DNA of 64,000 bases, from contig OY726565.1 in NCBI GenBank assembly GCA_963383645.1, forward strand, positions 37,305,529 through 37,369,528, given 5' to 3'. The number at the start of each line of letters is the position of its first letter. Within the stretch, counting starts at the first letter, position 1. Source of the DNA: Muscardinus avellanarius (Eukaryota > Chordata > Mammalia > Rodentia > Gliridae). The notes under the pieces are model-generated. The model did not search any database and was not told the DNA's origin. It saw only the letters and a program-made list of their open reading frames with translations. This document shows positions 24,958 to 38,322 of this stretch, piece by piece. A program made the position numbers and the translations under genes.

Positions 24958-25932
24958 TTTTAGAGGTAAATAAACCAAGTGCTTTCTCTTAATTATTAAA
25001 TAATTACTCTATCACTAAGACAAAATAAATGTTGAATATATGATAAATATGTATGATTAAAGCTAAGGTAAACATGAACATTTATATTCTATTTCTCTTG
25101 TTCTTTCTTTTATAGGAAAATGGGTCCTTTGCAATAAAAATATTTATAGGAGTGTATAGACGCTGGTAATGCATTTACATTTCATCTTGTTCTCAAAAGT
25201 GTATCAGATCTATTGTGATTAATTTATCCTCAAGATACATGAGATATTTATTAATGGTTTTGACAAATCTTAGTATTATTGGCTACTTAAATATAACAAT
25301 CATGTTTAAGATAATGAAGATGTAATTTACTAAATCAATATTTAAGTTAGGAATGGTGAAAATATTACTAACAGATTGAGAACAGCATTTAGATAATTCT
25401 GTATTAGATGCATTAACCTATATTCTATAACCTGTGAAAATTTTAAATATAAACTGTTAGCCTTAAAAATCATGCTATATATAAAAGGATCTATACAATA
25501 ATTCATTCTAGAATTGACAGAGGTCAGCACTAAAACTTTAGTCCAATTTTCTATACTTTATATATCTATGATATTCTAGTAGAACTTGTTCTTATAAGAC
25601 TCTAAAATACTACAAAATCTCAAATCAGTGAAGAATGAATTAATACATTTTAGAAAGCCCTTAACTTGTCTAAAAAGCTAGTATTTTCTGGTTAACCATT
25701 ATTTAAGTTAAAAAGTCAATGTTCTGATTCTAATACAGAATAAAATGAAATTTATACACATTGTAAATTTTTCAGCGATAGAAAAATTGTGTGTATGCAT
25801 ACATACACACACATTCCATGCTATAAAAAGCCATAAAATTCAAGACTAGTAAAAATTATTAAATACTTAAAGATATTATTAATCCAAGCTATTCATATTC
25901 AGGATGTTAGTTTAAAATAAAAATATACTTAC
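24958..25932. other. MYO6 intron, no recognised element
   Basis: AT-rich, free of SINEs, ends at the converter exon donor. Confidence 0.55.
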
Positions 25933-26010
25933 CTTCCCAGGCCTAAAAAATACTTTCGTTAACCCAAACTTGTAGTCAACTTCATTTAAGCCCAAAGCTT
26001 TAAAAAGAGC
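25933..26010 (-). CDS. MYO6: MYO6 exon, residues 737-762 (converter)
   Basis: Encodes [20 protein letters not shown] then FFRPGK, 26 whole codons. KVFFRPGK is the conserved myosin converter signature. The acceptor is TTTTCAG, the donor GTAAGT. The intron to exon 26104-26234 is only 93 bp. Confidence 0.97.
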
Positions 26011-26100
26011 CTGAAAAATAAAAGTTAAAAGTTAAATGCCAACTAGTACTTTATAGGAAAGAATTTATGGCTAAGCATTTTTTCATTTAAACAGTAGTTA

Positions 26101-26253
<153 letters not shown>

Positions 26254-26396
26254 TCATTGGCAATCACTGTAGAGAAATTCAAAATAACTTGTGAATGACC
26301 ATACAATTTTAAATATTAATCTCTAAAAAGAGATAATTTACAGAAATTATCAGCTATGAAATATTATATAACAAATATACTTCGTGTATATGTGTA

Positions 26397-26454
26397 TGTT
26401 GCTAGGGATTGAATCCAGGGCCTAATGTATTACTGAGCTACATCCCTAGCACAA
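26397..26454 (-). mobile_element. ID-like fragment
   Basis: GCTAGGGATTGAATCCAGGG and TACTGAGCTACATCCCTAGC match an ID/tRNA-Ala-type element in reverse. Confidence 0.65.
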
Positions 26455-27514
26455 ATATACTTCTAGTCAACATCTCAACTTATGCATCATCTAAAACTAC
26501 TATAGTGTCTACTGGCTGCCAGTAGATGGATAATGCATTTGTGGAGTATTTCCCTCATCATGGAAAATTCTACTGGTCAAGAGTTAACAGAAAATAAGTA
26601 GAAACATAGACCTAACCCAAACCCTTAAAAACTAGCAAACATTTTCCAGGTAGAAGAAAATGGGCAGAGGATTTGTGAATGGTCAGACCATTTTAAAGAT
26701 AAACCGGGGCATCTGCTGTCTCAGAAGCCAAGGAAAGATATGTTAAAGGGATTAGCCAGTCGAATGCTGGGAAGTACACTAAGGAGCGCAAAATGAGCAT
26801 GTAATTTAGGATCAAAGCAACTGCTGATGACCTGATCAAAATGGAAGCTGGATTCTCTTGGAGCTAAAGAGTGAGTAAAAGGCAGGAAGTGAAAACAGAC
26901 TATTCCTAGAGAAGAAAGTAATAGCTGGGAAAACATAGTAAGGAAAAAGGGAGTAGCTGGAAGGGAATGTGAGTTGAAGATGAGATCTTAGTACATTTAA
27001 ATGAAATTAGAAGGACCCACCTCAAAAGGAACAATTCAATACAGATAATTCATAAGAAGGTGGGAAGGAATAGATTTCAAGGCATTCCAAGCCTCAATTA
27101 GGAAGAGAGGCAATTCCTGCTTTCTGAACAGTAAGGAAGGACATGCCGGTAGGTAGACGTGTTAGGGTGCAGAAAGGTGAAGCTCTAATGTTTTTAGTAA
27201 AGAGGTGAGGCCATCTCCTGCCAGAGGCTTAGAGATTTAAGAGCAAGGTGGGTCTTACTACTCTCCCTGGAGAAACAGAAGATGCTCACAACAGAAATTT
27301 GACAGGACAGTTTTGACCATGAATTTCAATAGTCCCAATCTGTCTTGCCTACCAAACCCATGCAGACAAGGAGAAAGGGCAAAACGTGATTCAACAGCTG
27401 ATGAAGTTTTATCAGAAGGGTTGCTGTAAATGGAGATTTGGAGAGCCCGAGGCTTGTGTAACTGGGGGAAGGCTCTTTAAATAAAATATATAAAATTATA
27501 AAACACACACACCT
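26455..27514. other. MYO6 intron left of IQSEC1 pseudogene
   Basis: Moderate GC sequence, nothing recognised; could be an old retroelement too decayed to see. Confidence 0.45.
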
Positions 27515-28061
27515 TGGGCAGGGGAAAACTGAGGCCAGCGTGGAGAGGCCACCCGCCAAGGTCACCGGGTGCGAGGTGGCGGGATCAGGCACCCAGCCCT
27601 CCAGGGGCCGGGGTTGGGGCGTGCACTCGGCGGCTGCAGGCGACCAACCAGCATCAAGGGTGAGGCCCCCAACAGTGACACCAACACATTGTGGGACAGC
27701 CCCCCAGCAGAGGGTTCCAGCCTGAGCCCGGACCACTTAAGAGCAGCTGGCAGTGGCTGCCCATGGGCTGAACGCGGGCCTGGGCAGCGGCATACAAGCA
27801 GATCCAAACTCCAGCAGTCCACCTCCATCCTCTGCAAGCAGGCAAAGAGGAGGCCATCAAGTGCACAAGCAGGTGGAGATGCTAGAGTGCAAGTATGGGG
27901 GGCGCCTCCTGGCCTACCATGCAGCCCGCGCGATTCAGACTGTGTTCCGCCAGTACCATATGAACAAGAACTTCGAGCGGCTACTTAGTTCTGTGCCCGA
28001 GTACAGCATGCCGCAGTGCATCGTGCTCCAACATGAGGATGCAGTTTTCCCTCAAGGGTTC

Positions 28062-28102
<41 letters not shown>

Positions 28103-28301
28103 TCCTGGGGGTGGAACCCAGGGGCTTTTCTACCTCCGGGCTATACTCCCAGACCTGTTGTATAATGTATTTGGAAACAGGGTCTCACTAAATTGCTGAG
28201 AGCCTCACTAAGTAGCTGAGGCTGGCTTTGAACCTGCGTGATCCTCCTGTCTCAGCCTCCCAAGCACAGGGATTACAAGCGTGCGCCACCAAGCCCGGTT
28301 C
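28062..28301 (-). mobile_element. Type O/M SINE with (TG)n inside IQSEC1 pseudogene
   Basis: Starts with a (TG)n run 28064-28101 grown from the SINE tail, then the reverse-complement right and left monomers. It interrupts the pseudogene at a duplicated site (TTTTCCCTCAAGGGTTCT before, GGTTCCTTCGAGGCTTCT after, diverged), so it arrived after the retrocopy. Confidence 0.88.
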
Positions 28302-29830
28302 CTTCGAGGCTTCTGAGAAGGTGCACACTCCTACTGCCAACAATGACACGCAGCCCTTGATACCCGCGGGCGACTTCACCACCACTATCACGGGGCTGGA
28401 GGCCACCCTCTCACAAGCTGGGCAAGATGACCACCTCCTACATCCAGGATGCAGACGTCGCCCTGTACAGCCACAAACAGGAGCTGTCGCCGCCCTGCTG
28501 CTCTAGTATCCTGGGGACTGCCAGCCAGCACCCAGTGGGACCTGCAGCTCCGGCCAGCAGTGTGGTCCAGGCCCACAAGGCCGACAAGAGGACACAGACA
28601 CCAGCTGTGGCAGCAGCCCTCGCTGAAACGGCTCAAGCTGGCTGCGCATGGCCCACCTGCCCCTCTCACCATCCAGCTGCCCAGGGACAGCTGTGCCGAC
28701 CTCAGCTGAAGACAGAGCTCCTGTGAGCACAGCATCAGGGGCAGCCGGGCAGCCCCGGGCATGGTCCCCCCAAGGGCCACCTGCACAACGAGCCCCTGGA
28801 GAGCCACCTGGCCAAAGGCTGGCCAACCAACAGAGCAAGACAAGGACAGCGACAACAGCACGTCCAACTCCGATGACACCATCAGCTGAGTCCTCCTTCC
28901 ACAAAAGCCTGCGGGAGCAGACGTCAGCAAGGAGACCACCGCAGGGGGACCCGCAATAGCTGTGCCCCCCAGCCTTCAGCAAGCCGCACCACCGCATCGC
29001 CTCAATCTCTTCAAGGAGAAGCCTGAGGAGTGGCGCAGTACCTGATCCAGCGTGGTTTCAGGTCCTGCTGTAAGGCAAAGGTCTCGGCCACCAGATGATC
29101 CAAAAGTTCCTGGGGAACCGGCAGAATCAGGTCAGCCACGACCTGCTCCACTACGCGGTGGACGAGGTGGACTTCTCAGCTGTGGAGCTGGAAGAGGCGC
29201 TCCAGAAAGTCCAGGCACACATCCGCTTCCAGGGGATACCCATAAGGTGACGCGGCTCATGGACGCTTTTGGCCAGAGGTAACTGGATCTGCAACCCCGG
29301 GGGCAGTAGTCAGTTCTGGAACCCCGACATGGTTGTTGCCATCATCCTGCTCCGCACGAACATGCACAGCCCCAGAGTGAAGCCGTGAGGAAGATTAAGC
29401 TGGAGGACTTCATCAGGAGCCTCCGGGGCATGGATGATGGCGTGGATGATGGCGAGGACACTCCCAGGGAGATCCAGATTGCAATCTACAAGGAGATCTG
29501 GAAGCGGGAGCTTAAGACCATCAAGGACCACCACGTGTTGCAGGTGCAGAGGGTGGAAAAGCTCGTTGTGCTGAAGAAGCCAACTGGATCCCTGCATCAC
29601 TGACTTGGTACTGTGTTCAGTCCTTGCCCCATCGGTGGCTGGTCTGCTACTGCCTCCTTTTCAAGGTCTCAGACCCCAATTAGCCCCAGAAACTCAGACT
29701 GCACCAGTGAGAAGTCTTCCTGTTTAACCACCCACCTGTTAGTCATCAAGATCTTTCAGAAGAAAAATAATTCAGTGACGTACAGCCTCTGCCAGTCCTT
29801 CTCCTTGTACGCATTCAGGTCCTGCTCTTT

Positions 29831-30035
29831 TTTTTTTTTTTTTGGTGGTGGTGGTACTGGGGTTCCTGGAAGCCCTTCTACCTCCGGGCTACACTCCCAG
29901 ACCTATTTTTACATTTTTTTTTATTTGGAAACAGGGTCTCCTAAGCCAGTGCGCGGCTGGCTTCGAACCTACGCAATCCTCCTGTCTCTGCCTCCCAAGC
30001 GCGGGGATTACAAGTGTGCGCCACTATGCCCAGCC
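29831..30035 (-). mobile_element. Type Y SINE inside IQSEC1 pseudogene PH region
   Basis: Perfect 14-bp target-site duplication AGGTCCTGCTCTTT at 29817-29830 and 30036-30049. Removing the insert restores the PH-domain reading [12 protein letters not shown]. Confidence 0.95.
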
Positions 30036-32740
30036 AGGTCCTGCTCTTTGAAAACCAGTATTACCCCAAAGGCATCGGGCTGACGTCCTCTGTACCCAGG
30101 GCAGACGTAAGGTGTTGATCAACTTCAATGCCCCCCACCCTCAGGTCGGGAAGAAATTCACAGATGACCTGCAGGACTCTGTGGCGGAAGTGCAGGACTC
30201 TGTGGCGGAAGTGCAGGAGATGGAGAAACATCAGATAGAATCTGGGCTGGAGAAGCAGAAGGGTGTTGTGTGACCCAGCATGTTGCAATGTTCCAGCCTC
30301 AAGGAGGAATCGGTAACAGGACACTGACTGGACCTGCTTGGACAACAGCTATGCCACACGAGGGCCTTAAGTGCAGCGCTCTCAGCAGCTCCCCGTGTGA
30401 CAGCTTGGAAGCCAGGGTCCATCATTAACAGCCCTCATATGCACCGGAGAGCTACATCAACCCCACACCAGGCCAGACCCAACTCATTCAACTTCCTGGG
30501 CTCCTTATTTGGGAGTAGCAGAGGGAAGCCCCAGCCCCAGGCCCCACCCATTCAACACCCAGGGCGGGGTGTACAGCTACCATGCCCCCTATGGCCACCT
30601 GCTGCAGAACCCACCCTCTACCCCCACCCAACGGCGCAGCACATTACACACACTCACCCGCCCTATGGGGCGCATGGCCACAGCCACCCCGTGCACTGGG
30701 CGCATGCTATGCTCCATGGCCAGCCCTGGCACCCCCGCTGCCGCCCCACGCTGATGGCAAGACCAAAACAGCGGCATCAGCACAGTTTTGTAGTCAGCCC
30801 CGGCCTCCCCAAAAATATCGTGCAGGCACACACACAGGGTCGCACCCAGGGACAGCCAGCCGCAGAGCCAACCCAGGGCCCTTCCTTTTCATCTGTCCCT
30901 GCTCTGCCGGGATCTGACCTAGCCCGGGGAACCCTGGCTCCCTCTAGCCTTGCCTGAGTGGAGAGGCCTGGGCACCATCTCCCTGAGCACGCAGGCCACT
31001 GGCCACGTAGACGGGGCACTGCAGCCCCACCCTAGTCCCGAAGTGCCCGCATTTTATATGCATCCAAAACCCTAACCTACACACACACATATATAGGTAC
31101 ACATACACACATACTGTATAGGTTGCATTTGTGTGTGAGAAAGACAAGAATGTCAGTCCAACAAAATTAGCAATAGAGACCAAGAACCTCCACCTCCATA
31201 CTAGGAAGCAGTCCTTAGAAGCATGTGTGGGAAAGTAGACCCAAACCTCCAACTAGGAACCAACCCAGATCATTCCATATTTTCAGACAGAGAAGTCCCC
31301 TAGGACTGGCTCAACCTTATGCTACCACTAACCCACTTACCGTGCCAAGTATGAATAGCATCTAACCACCTTAAAAATCTCATCACGCTTTGTACAGATC
31401 CTTATGTTATTATTAACAGAAGACTAGCCTAAGTAACCAGCATTATAACTGCCCTGTTATTTCAGGTAAGCAACCTAGCTAAAACTCAGTCAATTCCAGA
31501 TATCCACCTGAAACAATTGTCTGAGAGCTGGTTGCCTTAAGATACTTTCTTCTCCATAACTGTAACCCATCCTGCTCCCCCCATATTTCTTTCATATGCA
31601 TATGGTTAAGGACACACTCATTCCCAGGACTCTGCCTGGCACAAGAATCCATATCCTACCCAAAACCCAGCTACTCTCATTCTCTCCTGCCGACCCATAA
31701 CACCTCTCGATGTTATGTCATAACGCCCCAGGCCCACATCTAGCCAGTTGCTCCTGCTCTAGGACATGCTATGGCTTCCCAAGGGTTTGTGTGCGCTCAG
31801 TAGCCGGGGGCCCAGTGTGTGTCTCCAGTGTTGTGTTCTGAGTGGTAGCAGCGACTGCTATATTTCCATGTAGCCATGTGCTCACCAAAACCACCCCTCC
31901 CCTGGCATCACAGCCATCCATGTGAACCCCAGGCCAAGAATCGATGGTCCACCAAGCTGCCGGGCATCACACGGCTCAGCTTGTGCTCTTGTTTCTGTGT
32001 TGTGACACCATGTGCTCCCCCACGGAGCCAGACAATGCCCGCACCCACCCACCCCCACCCCTCACCCCTCACCCCGTTGGTCTGTGCCTGAGTCATCCAC
32101 CGGGTCATCCTGTGCAGTTTCTGGCTTTTGAGCTACTGTAGCCCCCAGCGCTGTGCTCCTTAGCTGTGTGAGGACTGCCCTGCGGCTCTGTCCAGCAGGG
32201 GCCGCTACAGAAAGGCAAAGCCCAGCGGCCAGAGGACAGCATGTGGATGGCAGCAAGAGCCCAGGCTGGCAGGCTGGGGGGCCCACCCACTCCCCTGTCC
32301 TGTCATCCCTCCCCACCCCCTGTCACATTATCCAGGTTACTGCACTAGCAGATCCATGCCAATGAGTGCTTTGTCATCTCGACAGAGCAAATCCAGCAAC
32401 CTAGAATTAGAGCCTTTGGAAGTTAGCGCCCACACCCCATGCAAGCCCACGGCGCATCTCTTTCTCTGCCCTCTGCTCAGAAAGAGAACTGACAAGCCTG
32501 AGTGCAGCCTGGCTGGCAGGAGCTGCCTGGGCTCGCAGTCTCAAAACCCTTTGCTTTCCATGTCAGGGGCTCATCCCTCGGTTCCAGGATGGTTCTCTGA
32601 CCGGGAAAAGTGGGACTGTAAGTGCGCGTCACTGCCGCAGTGCGCAAGGCTCCACTCTCTGTATTGTCATCTGCAAACTAGACCAGTGTTGCTGCTGATG
32701 AATAGTTTGAAGTGGTAACATATTAAAAATAAAAAATAAC

Positions 32741-34407
32741 ACAAAACTTGGTGCAAGATTTTAAAAAGAGCTTATTTAAATGAAGCTTAGGTGATTTATT
32801 TCACTGTTAAATCTACCTCCAAGAGGAGCAAAATAAAAAGATGGAGAAACAAGAGTTTGAGAAAGTGTTAGTGGCCTGAGCTGGACCAAGAAGTAATAAG
32901 AAAAGGAAGCCGATGCTCTAGGAAAAAGTAGGAGCAGCAGGGATGGAGAATGGGCATGAAGTAAAGGAAAACTGGAGCTTGGTGCCTGAGGCTTCTGTAA
33001 CTGTGCAAGGTCAGACATGCAGGGGTGGGAAGTAATAGATTAATCAAACGCATAAAAGTGCCCAGAAGCCACGGGCTCCACCCGACTTTTATTTTACCCC
33101 ATGTGGTAGAGGGAGACGAAGGACAAAACCGCCTCCTAACCCAACTGTGTGGAATGAGACAGGAAGTGCCACTGGACGGAGAGGACCGCAGGAGGACACC
33201 CACTCGAAGGAGATGGAGATGTGCTTTAAAGCGTTTTTACAAATTTTACTACAGTGATGTAAAATACTTTAATTTCATAATAAACTACACCCCAGTTTTG
33301 CTCAAGTAATTTGCCATCCATGCTTTCCTTAAAGGAAACAGAAAAATCTTATTGTACTTAAAAATGATCAAGATAACAGTAAATTACTTGAAAACACTGA
33401 GCTCTGACTACTGACACTCAGTGTCACAGATCACAATATACGTAAATACCTGAACACTGAAGTTGAGACAGAATTTGAGCGCCTTCAAAGTGGTGGCTTG
33501 TCATCTTTAAGTTAGGTTTGATGCAACGAATAAAGCTTGCTCCCTAGAAGAATAAAGCCACTTTTTCAGATAATACATACAGTATCCTTATTTTACTAGT
33601 TCTATGAATACCAGCAACTTTCAGAGCATATTAAAATTTACATATGCAACTTTACAATAACTAGTAAATAACAAATATTAGCATACTTTTATAATATGAA
33701 GTCTGAAATAAATTTCTGCATTATAAATTAGCAATATTAGAAAATATTACATTTTAGATTCAAATGACAAAAATTATAAGAAAAGTCACTGTAAAGCATT
33801 TATCATATTTAAATAATACATTTTGCAGGCTGATACACATGTTGTTTTATTTTATATTCATATAAAAGTATTTACATTCTATATTGCTGTGATAACAAAA
33901 TTACCCTATGACAGTAATAAATAAAACTATGAGCTTTAAAATTCAGGCCAAGTTAAACACATACACAAATCAACCAATCTTGTAATGCTATTCACAAATA
34001 TACTGCAGGTCCCTAAGCTGCACTCTTGCACGTTTTTAAAGTTTTGTTAGTTAAATCCTATTTCTAAAAGCTTAAAGGCATTCATTTGGTTATCAGATTA
34101 TGCTGAATGAGGCAGAAAGAATACTATGTATACACCAAAACTATTATATACTGAAGTTAATATGCTAGAAATCCAAATAGCCACGTCTCTTCAATGTAGT
34201 CATCCTGTAAAAAAAGTTATTTCAACAATGATGTTCATTGCAAATACTTTTAGAACATGTTTCTATAAATCATAAAAGTGATCTTATCATCTTACAATAG
34301 TACCTATTGGGGAATTAAAAATAAAATACCATCATCAGGCTTAATTTTTAAAAATGCTAGGCTCTTAAGAGGTAAATACGCAGCCAATGAGGATATTCAA
34401 AAGATTT
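32741..34407. other. MYO6 intron around exon 33450-33543, no other element recognised
   Basis: Apart from the exon I see nothing identifiable. Confidence 0.5.
33450..33543 (-). CDS. MYO6: MYO6 exon, residues 662-693
   Basis: Encodes [20 protein letters not shown] then [11 protein letters not shown](G). FIRCIKPN is the invariant myosin segment before the SH2/SH1 helices. The acceptor is TTCTAG, the donor GTATTT, 31 codons plus one base. The following 7.2-kb intron holds the IQSEC1 retropseudogene. Confidence 0.97.
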
Positions 34408-34600
34408 CCTTGCCAGGAATACCAGTAGTTGGGAGGCTGAGACAGGACGATTGCAGGTTTTTGAGATCAGCCTCACCAACTTAGCAAGACACTCAGCAAC
34501 CGAGTGAGACCTTGTTGCAAAAGATAAAAAGTTAAAAAGGGCTGAGGGTGTGGCTCAGACCCCCTGGGCTCAATCCCCAGTACCACAGTGAAGAAGAAAA
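34408..34600 (+). mobile_element. Type O SINE
   Basis: Left end truncated; GTGTGGCTCAGACCCCCTGG shows a small deletion in the right monomer. Confidence 0.8.
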
Positions 34601-34865
34601 AATTATAGGCTCCAAAAGCCTAACAATAAGTTGAGCAAAAATAAACAGCAATGATAGAATAAATATTTCAGTAAGTTAAGCAACAACAACACTGACAGAA
34701 TAAATATTTAGCCTTCCAAAATCACTAGTATTTGAAAAGGAAGATTACTCAGTTCTGTGAACTTGAGTAAAAAAAAAAATGAGTAAAAAAAAATGCTTCA
34801 TTTATATAACCCATATATTAAATTTCTTTCTATAGTAGGTTTCTGGGGTGTTTTGTTTTTGTTTT

Positions 34866-35053
34866 GTGTGTATGGTTCTGGGGACGGAACAACCCAAGGG
34901 CATTCTAACTCCAAGCTACACTCCCAGCCCTATATTTTATTCTTTACTTTGCAAAGGGCCTCACTAAATAGCTGAGGTTGTCCATAAACCTCGCTCCTCC
35001 TATCTCAGCCTCCCAAATGCTAGGATTATAAGCATGCACCACCAAGCCCAGCT
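34866..35053 (-). mobile_element. Type O SINE
   Basis: GTGTATGGTTCTGGGGACGG to CACCACCAAGCCCAGCT. Confidence 0.85.
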
Positions 35054-35154
35054 AGATTTCTGTTTTACATTTAGGGGGGGAAAAAACAAACTAGGATGAA
35101 TCGCTAAAATATATAGTTAAAAAAAAAAAAAAAAAAAGCTCCTGCAAGGCAAAT

Positions 35155-35258
35155 CTGTAATTCCAGGTCATCCCAGCAACTTGGGAGGCTGAGGCAGAAG
35201 GATCGCAAGTTGGAGGCCAGTCTGGGGAACTTGGTTGAGACCTTCTCAAAATAAAATT
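35155..35258 (+). mobile_element. SINE left monomer interrupted at linker
   Basis: GTCATCCCAGCAACTTGGGA to CTCAAAATAAAATTTTT, where the next SINE starts. Confidence 0.7.
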
Positions 35259-35260
35259 TT

Positions 35261-35449
35261 TAGCCGGGCATGGTGGCGCATGCTTGTAATCCCCGCACTT
35301 GGGAGGCGGAAACAGGAGGATCACACAGGTTCAAAGCCAGACGCGCTGGCTTAAGAGACTCTGTTTCCAAATTTAAAAAATATAAAAATAGGTCTGGGAG
35401 TGTAGCCCGGAGGTAGAAGGCTTTCCAGGAACCCCAGTACCACCAAAAA

Positions 35450-35500
<51 letters not shown>

Positions 35501-35502
35501 AT
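35261..35502 (+). mobile_element. Type Y SINE with (AAAT)n tail
   Basis: Near-consensus; tail (AAAT)n 35449-35502. Confidence 0.92.
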
Positions 35503-35528
35503 TGAAATTTTTATTTATTTTTATTTTA

Positions 35529-35530
<2 letters not shown>

Positions 35531-35581
<51 letters not shown>
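35531..35581. repeat. (GA)n microsatellite
   Basis: Uninterrupted GA run of about 50 bp. Confidence 0.97.
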
Positions 35582-35587
<6 letters not shown>

Positions 35588-36011
35588 ACCTCCTAATAAA
35601 TTCTGCCTTTATAAAGGGATCTAAAAATAATATTTTCTCCACACTGACACTGCCCTATCTGGAGAACATTATTACAAGAGTAATAAAGTGAAATTAAATT
35701 ACATGCCTTATCTTTAATCCTAAAAAAAAAACCCTTCTCCTTCCCATAATTACTGATTATTTCCACCTTTGTAAAAACACAGGCCAAATCTTAATTTAAT
35801 AATATCCAAAGAGTTGTATATATTTGTAAAATAATTTGACTTCACATACAAATTTAACCTGTTTTCAGAACAACCTAACCAATTTCTAACCATCTTAAAA
35901 ATTAACTTTTAATGAATGCAATTTGGTGTAAATATATTTCTAATTATTCCAGGGTTACTGTTATAATAGGGTGACTATTAAAAATCCTATTTTCTTTTTA
36001 AGTGTACTCAC

Positions 36012-36050
36012 AGTACTTCGAAGTTTATCCAGAAGCAAATTTAACTGTGT
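36012..36050 (-). CDS. MYO6: MYO6 exon, 39 bp, residues 649-661
   Basis: Microexon encoding TQLNLLLDKLRST in 13 whole codons, the helix after loop 2 that leads into the strut. The acceptor is TTTTACAG, the donor GTGAGT. Too short for ORF detection; found from protein continuity between K648 and G662. Confidence 0.95.
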
Positions 36051-36839
36051 CTGTAAAAGAAAGAAAATTAGTTTATTCCCAAAATGCAAAGCATAGAGCT
36101 ACATGAATATTAATTCTCCAAAATTAGAGAAAAATAACATGCGATAACACCCACATATGACACATTAACAACCTGCTGGTGTACAAACTCAGCAGGTAGC
36201 ATCATGCAAAATGGCTAATGAAAATGCCAAGGACAATAAATTTATTTACACAAAACTTGTAAAATTAAGACAAAAAATTACTAAGACTTAAAAATACAAA
36301 AAATTGCAGGTAGGAAGAAATGAGGGCAAAGAATACAGGCAGCAAAGGAAATAAATGAAAATACTGAAGATGCATTCAATATGAAATCAATAATGTATCT
36401 GGATATGTGCAAACTAGATGTAGTTTGTGTCACAAGCTATCAAGAATAAAAACGTGTTTAAAATGTATATTTTTGGCATATATCAGGACTGTTTTATGTA
36501 ACACTCAGCAAAAACAAAATTGTCAGGTATAAAAAGTTCTCTTTACTAATTTAAAACATATTTTCATTGTTTTTTTTAAACTTGGGCAATTTTCTAAAAA
36601 AAAATGAATACAAGTTATTTTGCTTTCCTGTTTTATAATAGTAATAATACTCTACCCTGATTTAGTACATTAAAATAATTTGCTTTACTACTTTCAAAGT
36701 AGATTGTGTAAAATTCTTTACCTGGATTTTATGTTGAAATGCTTACTGTACTACTTAGAAAAGACAAAGATGCTAATTCCTAACATATTATATTGATCAT
36801 AGCTGTAATTAAAAATAACAGGTGCACTTTACTAAATGC

Positions 36840-37085
36840 TTTCCTAGGAGTAAGGCACTGCTCAAAGCTTTTCGTGAACACTGTTATATCTAATCCAATT
36901 AAGGATAAAGCACAACAAAACCAATTAAGAACACATTATTAGCCTCAGTTCACAAAGAGAGGGTTGAGGTCCAAGAAGATCAATAACGTGCCCAAATTAT
37001 GAAGCCAGCTATGGGGAAGCCATGACTCCAACACAGGCCTAATCTCTAATTTCACTATCCTATCTGGGGTGCTACAGCATACCTT
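36840..37085 (-). mobile_element. MIR fossil
   Basis: TCACAAAGAGAGGGTTGAGG, ACGTGCCCAAATTATGAAGC and CATGACTCCAACACAGGC follow the MIR reverse-complement order. Confidence 0.6.
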
Positions 37086-37229
37086 AGGGATCAGAGGCTT
37101 AAGTTATTAAAAAATGAGATGAATGTATGAATGACCAAAGAAATAGTCATGTACCACTTATCTGGTTGACAGAGTTGTGACAACTTTAATCAATCTGGAC
37201 CCCACATGACTGAAAAGCAAGTGTAAAAG

Positions 37230-37425
37230 TGATTAATTTGAGCCAGGTGTGGTGGCGCACGCTTGTAATCCCAGCGCTTGGAAGGCTGAGACAGGAGATC
37301 ACCCAGGTTTGAAGCCAGCCTTAGCTACTTAGTGAGGCTCTCAGCAGCTTGGTGAGACCCTGTTTCCAAATAAAATATAAGTCTAGGAGTAGCCCGGGGG
37401 TAGAAAGCCCCTGGGTTCCCTCCCC

Positions 37426-37486
<61 letters not shown>
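37230..37486 (+). mobile_element. Type O/M SINE with long (CA)n tail
   Basis: AGTGATTAATTTG is duplicated on both sides. CA run 37432-37485. Confidence 0.92.
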
Positions 37487-37488
<2 letters not shown>

Positions 37489-38061
37489 GATTAATTTGGA
37501 AAGAAAACAATTGTCACAAAGTCCATGCTCCTTCATCAATAGATTAAGCATGGTGTTCTGCCCAGAGAGATAAAAATCAGAAGAGTAAAAGCAACAAAAA
37601 TAAACTAGTAACAAATGAAAAACGAGAGAAAAGAGTCAATTATCAAGTCAAGGATCATAAGGCATAAGGTAAACAGCCTTAACAAGTTCTGTTTCATTGT
37701 ATTTTATTTTTATTTTAAAACAAATATTCATGTTAATAATAGAATAATAATTTGGTCAAAAAGAATTACCTTTTCTAAAACACTAAGAGTAAAAACATCA
37801 GGTTTCAATAACATAAAAATGTTACTTTTCAAAGGAAAACGTTTAACTCTTGGAATATTGGACAACTAGTATTACTATAAAAGATAACCTGTTTGGGGTT
37901 TTTGCCTCACATCTTCCATTTTAACTTAATGAGCTACTCAACTGTATAAGAATAACTATTAAGATTTCATGTCAAAGTATCTCAGAGAAAAATATGAAAT
38001 ATTTGACTGTTAATATCACTCAATTATAATTTTCAGCAGTTAATACAAAAAATACTTTTCT

Positions 38062-38242
38062 GTGTTTGTATGATACTGGAGATTTGACCCAGGAGCATTC
38101 TACCAAGAGCCTCATCCTTAGCCCTATTTTATTTTTTATTTTGACATAGGGTCTAAATTAGAGCGCACTAGCCCCAAACCTGCAACCCTCCTATCTCAGC
38201 CTCCCAAGTACTGGCATTATAGGTGTGTTCCACAATACCTGT
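38062..38242 (-). mobile_element. Type O SINE, old
   Basis: ATACTGGAGATTTGACCCAG to TCCACAATACCTG. Confidence 0.78.
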
Positions 38243-38322
38243 TACAAATTATTATGTATATGCAATTATAAGGCATTTCAAGACTCAATATAAAAACACT
38301 ACTTAAACCTAAGAGAAATTTT

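Larger units (their letters stand above)
27515..32740 (+). pseudogene. IQSEC1: IQSEC1 retropseudogene (long isoform), two SINE insertions
   Basis: Intronless, decayed copy of an IQSEC/BRAG Arf guanine-nucleotide exchange factor, antisense to MYO6. In order: N-terminal segment with GEAPNSDTNT and GSSLSPDH (about 27655-27740); IQ motif [20 protein letters not shown] (about 27920-27980); Sec7 domain remnants KIKLEDFIRSLRGMDDG to KRELKTIKDHH (about 29390-29535); PH domain remnants KIFQKKNNSVTYS and [12 protein letters not shown] (about 29745-30075, split by a SINE); long-isoform tail with SPHMHRRATST and GSLFGSSRGKP (30420-30960); then GC-rich 3' UTR. Many frameshifts and stops. The C-terminal block fits the long IQSEC1 isoform best; IQSEC2 is the alternative. 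Possible but decayed target-site duplication: AAACACACACACCTTGGGCA-like sequence at 27498-27520 against 32735-32755. Confidence 0.88.

Noticed and set aside
28388..28997. 183- and 164-codon open frames on the minus strand
   Set aside because: They are the antisense of the GC-rich IQSEC1 pseudogene, which explains the sequence better.
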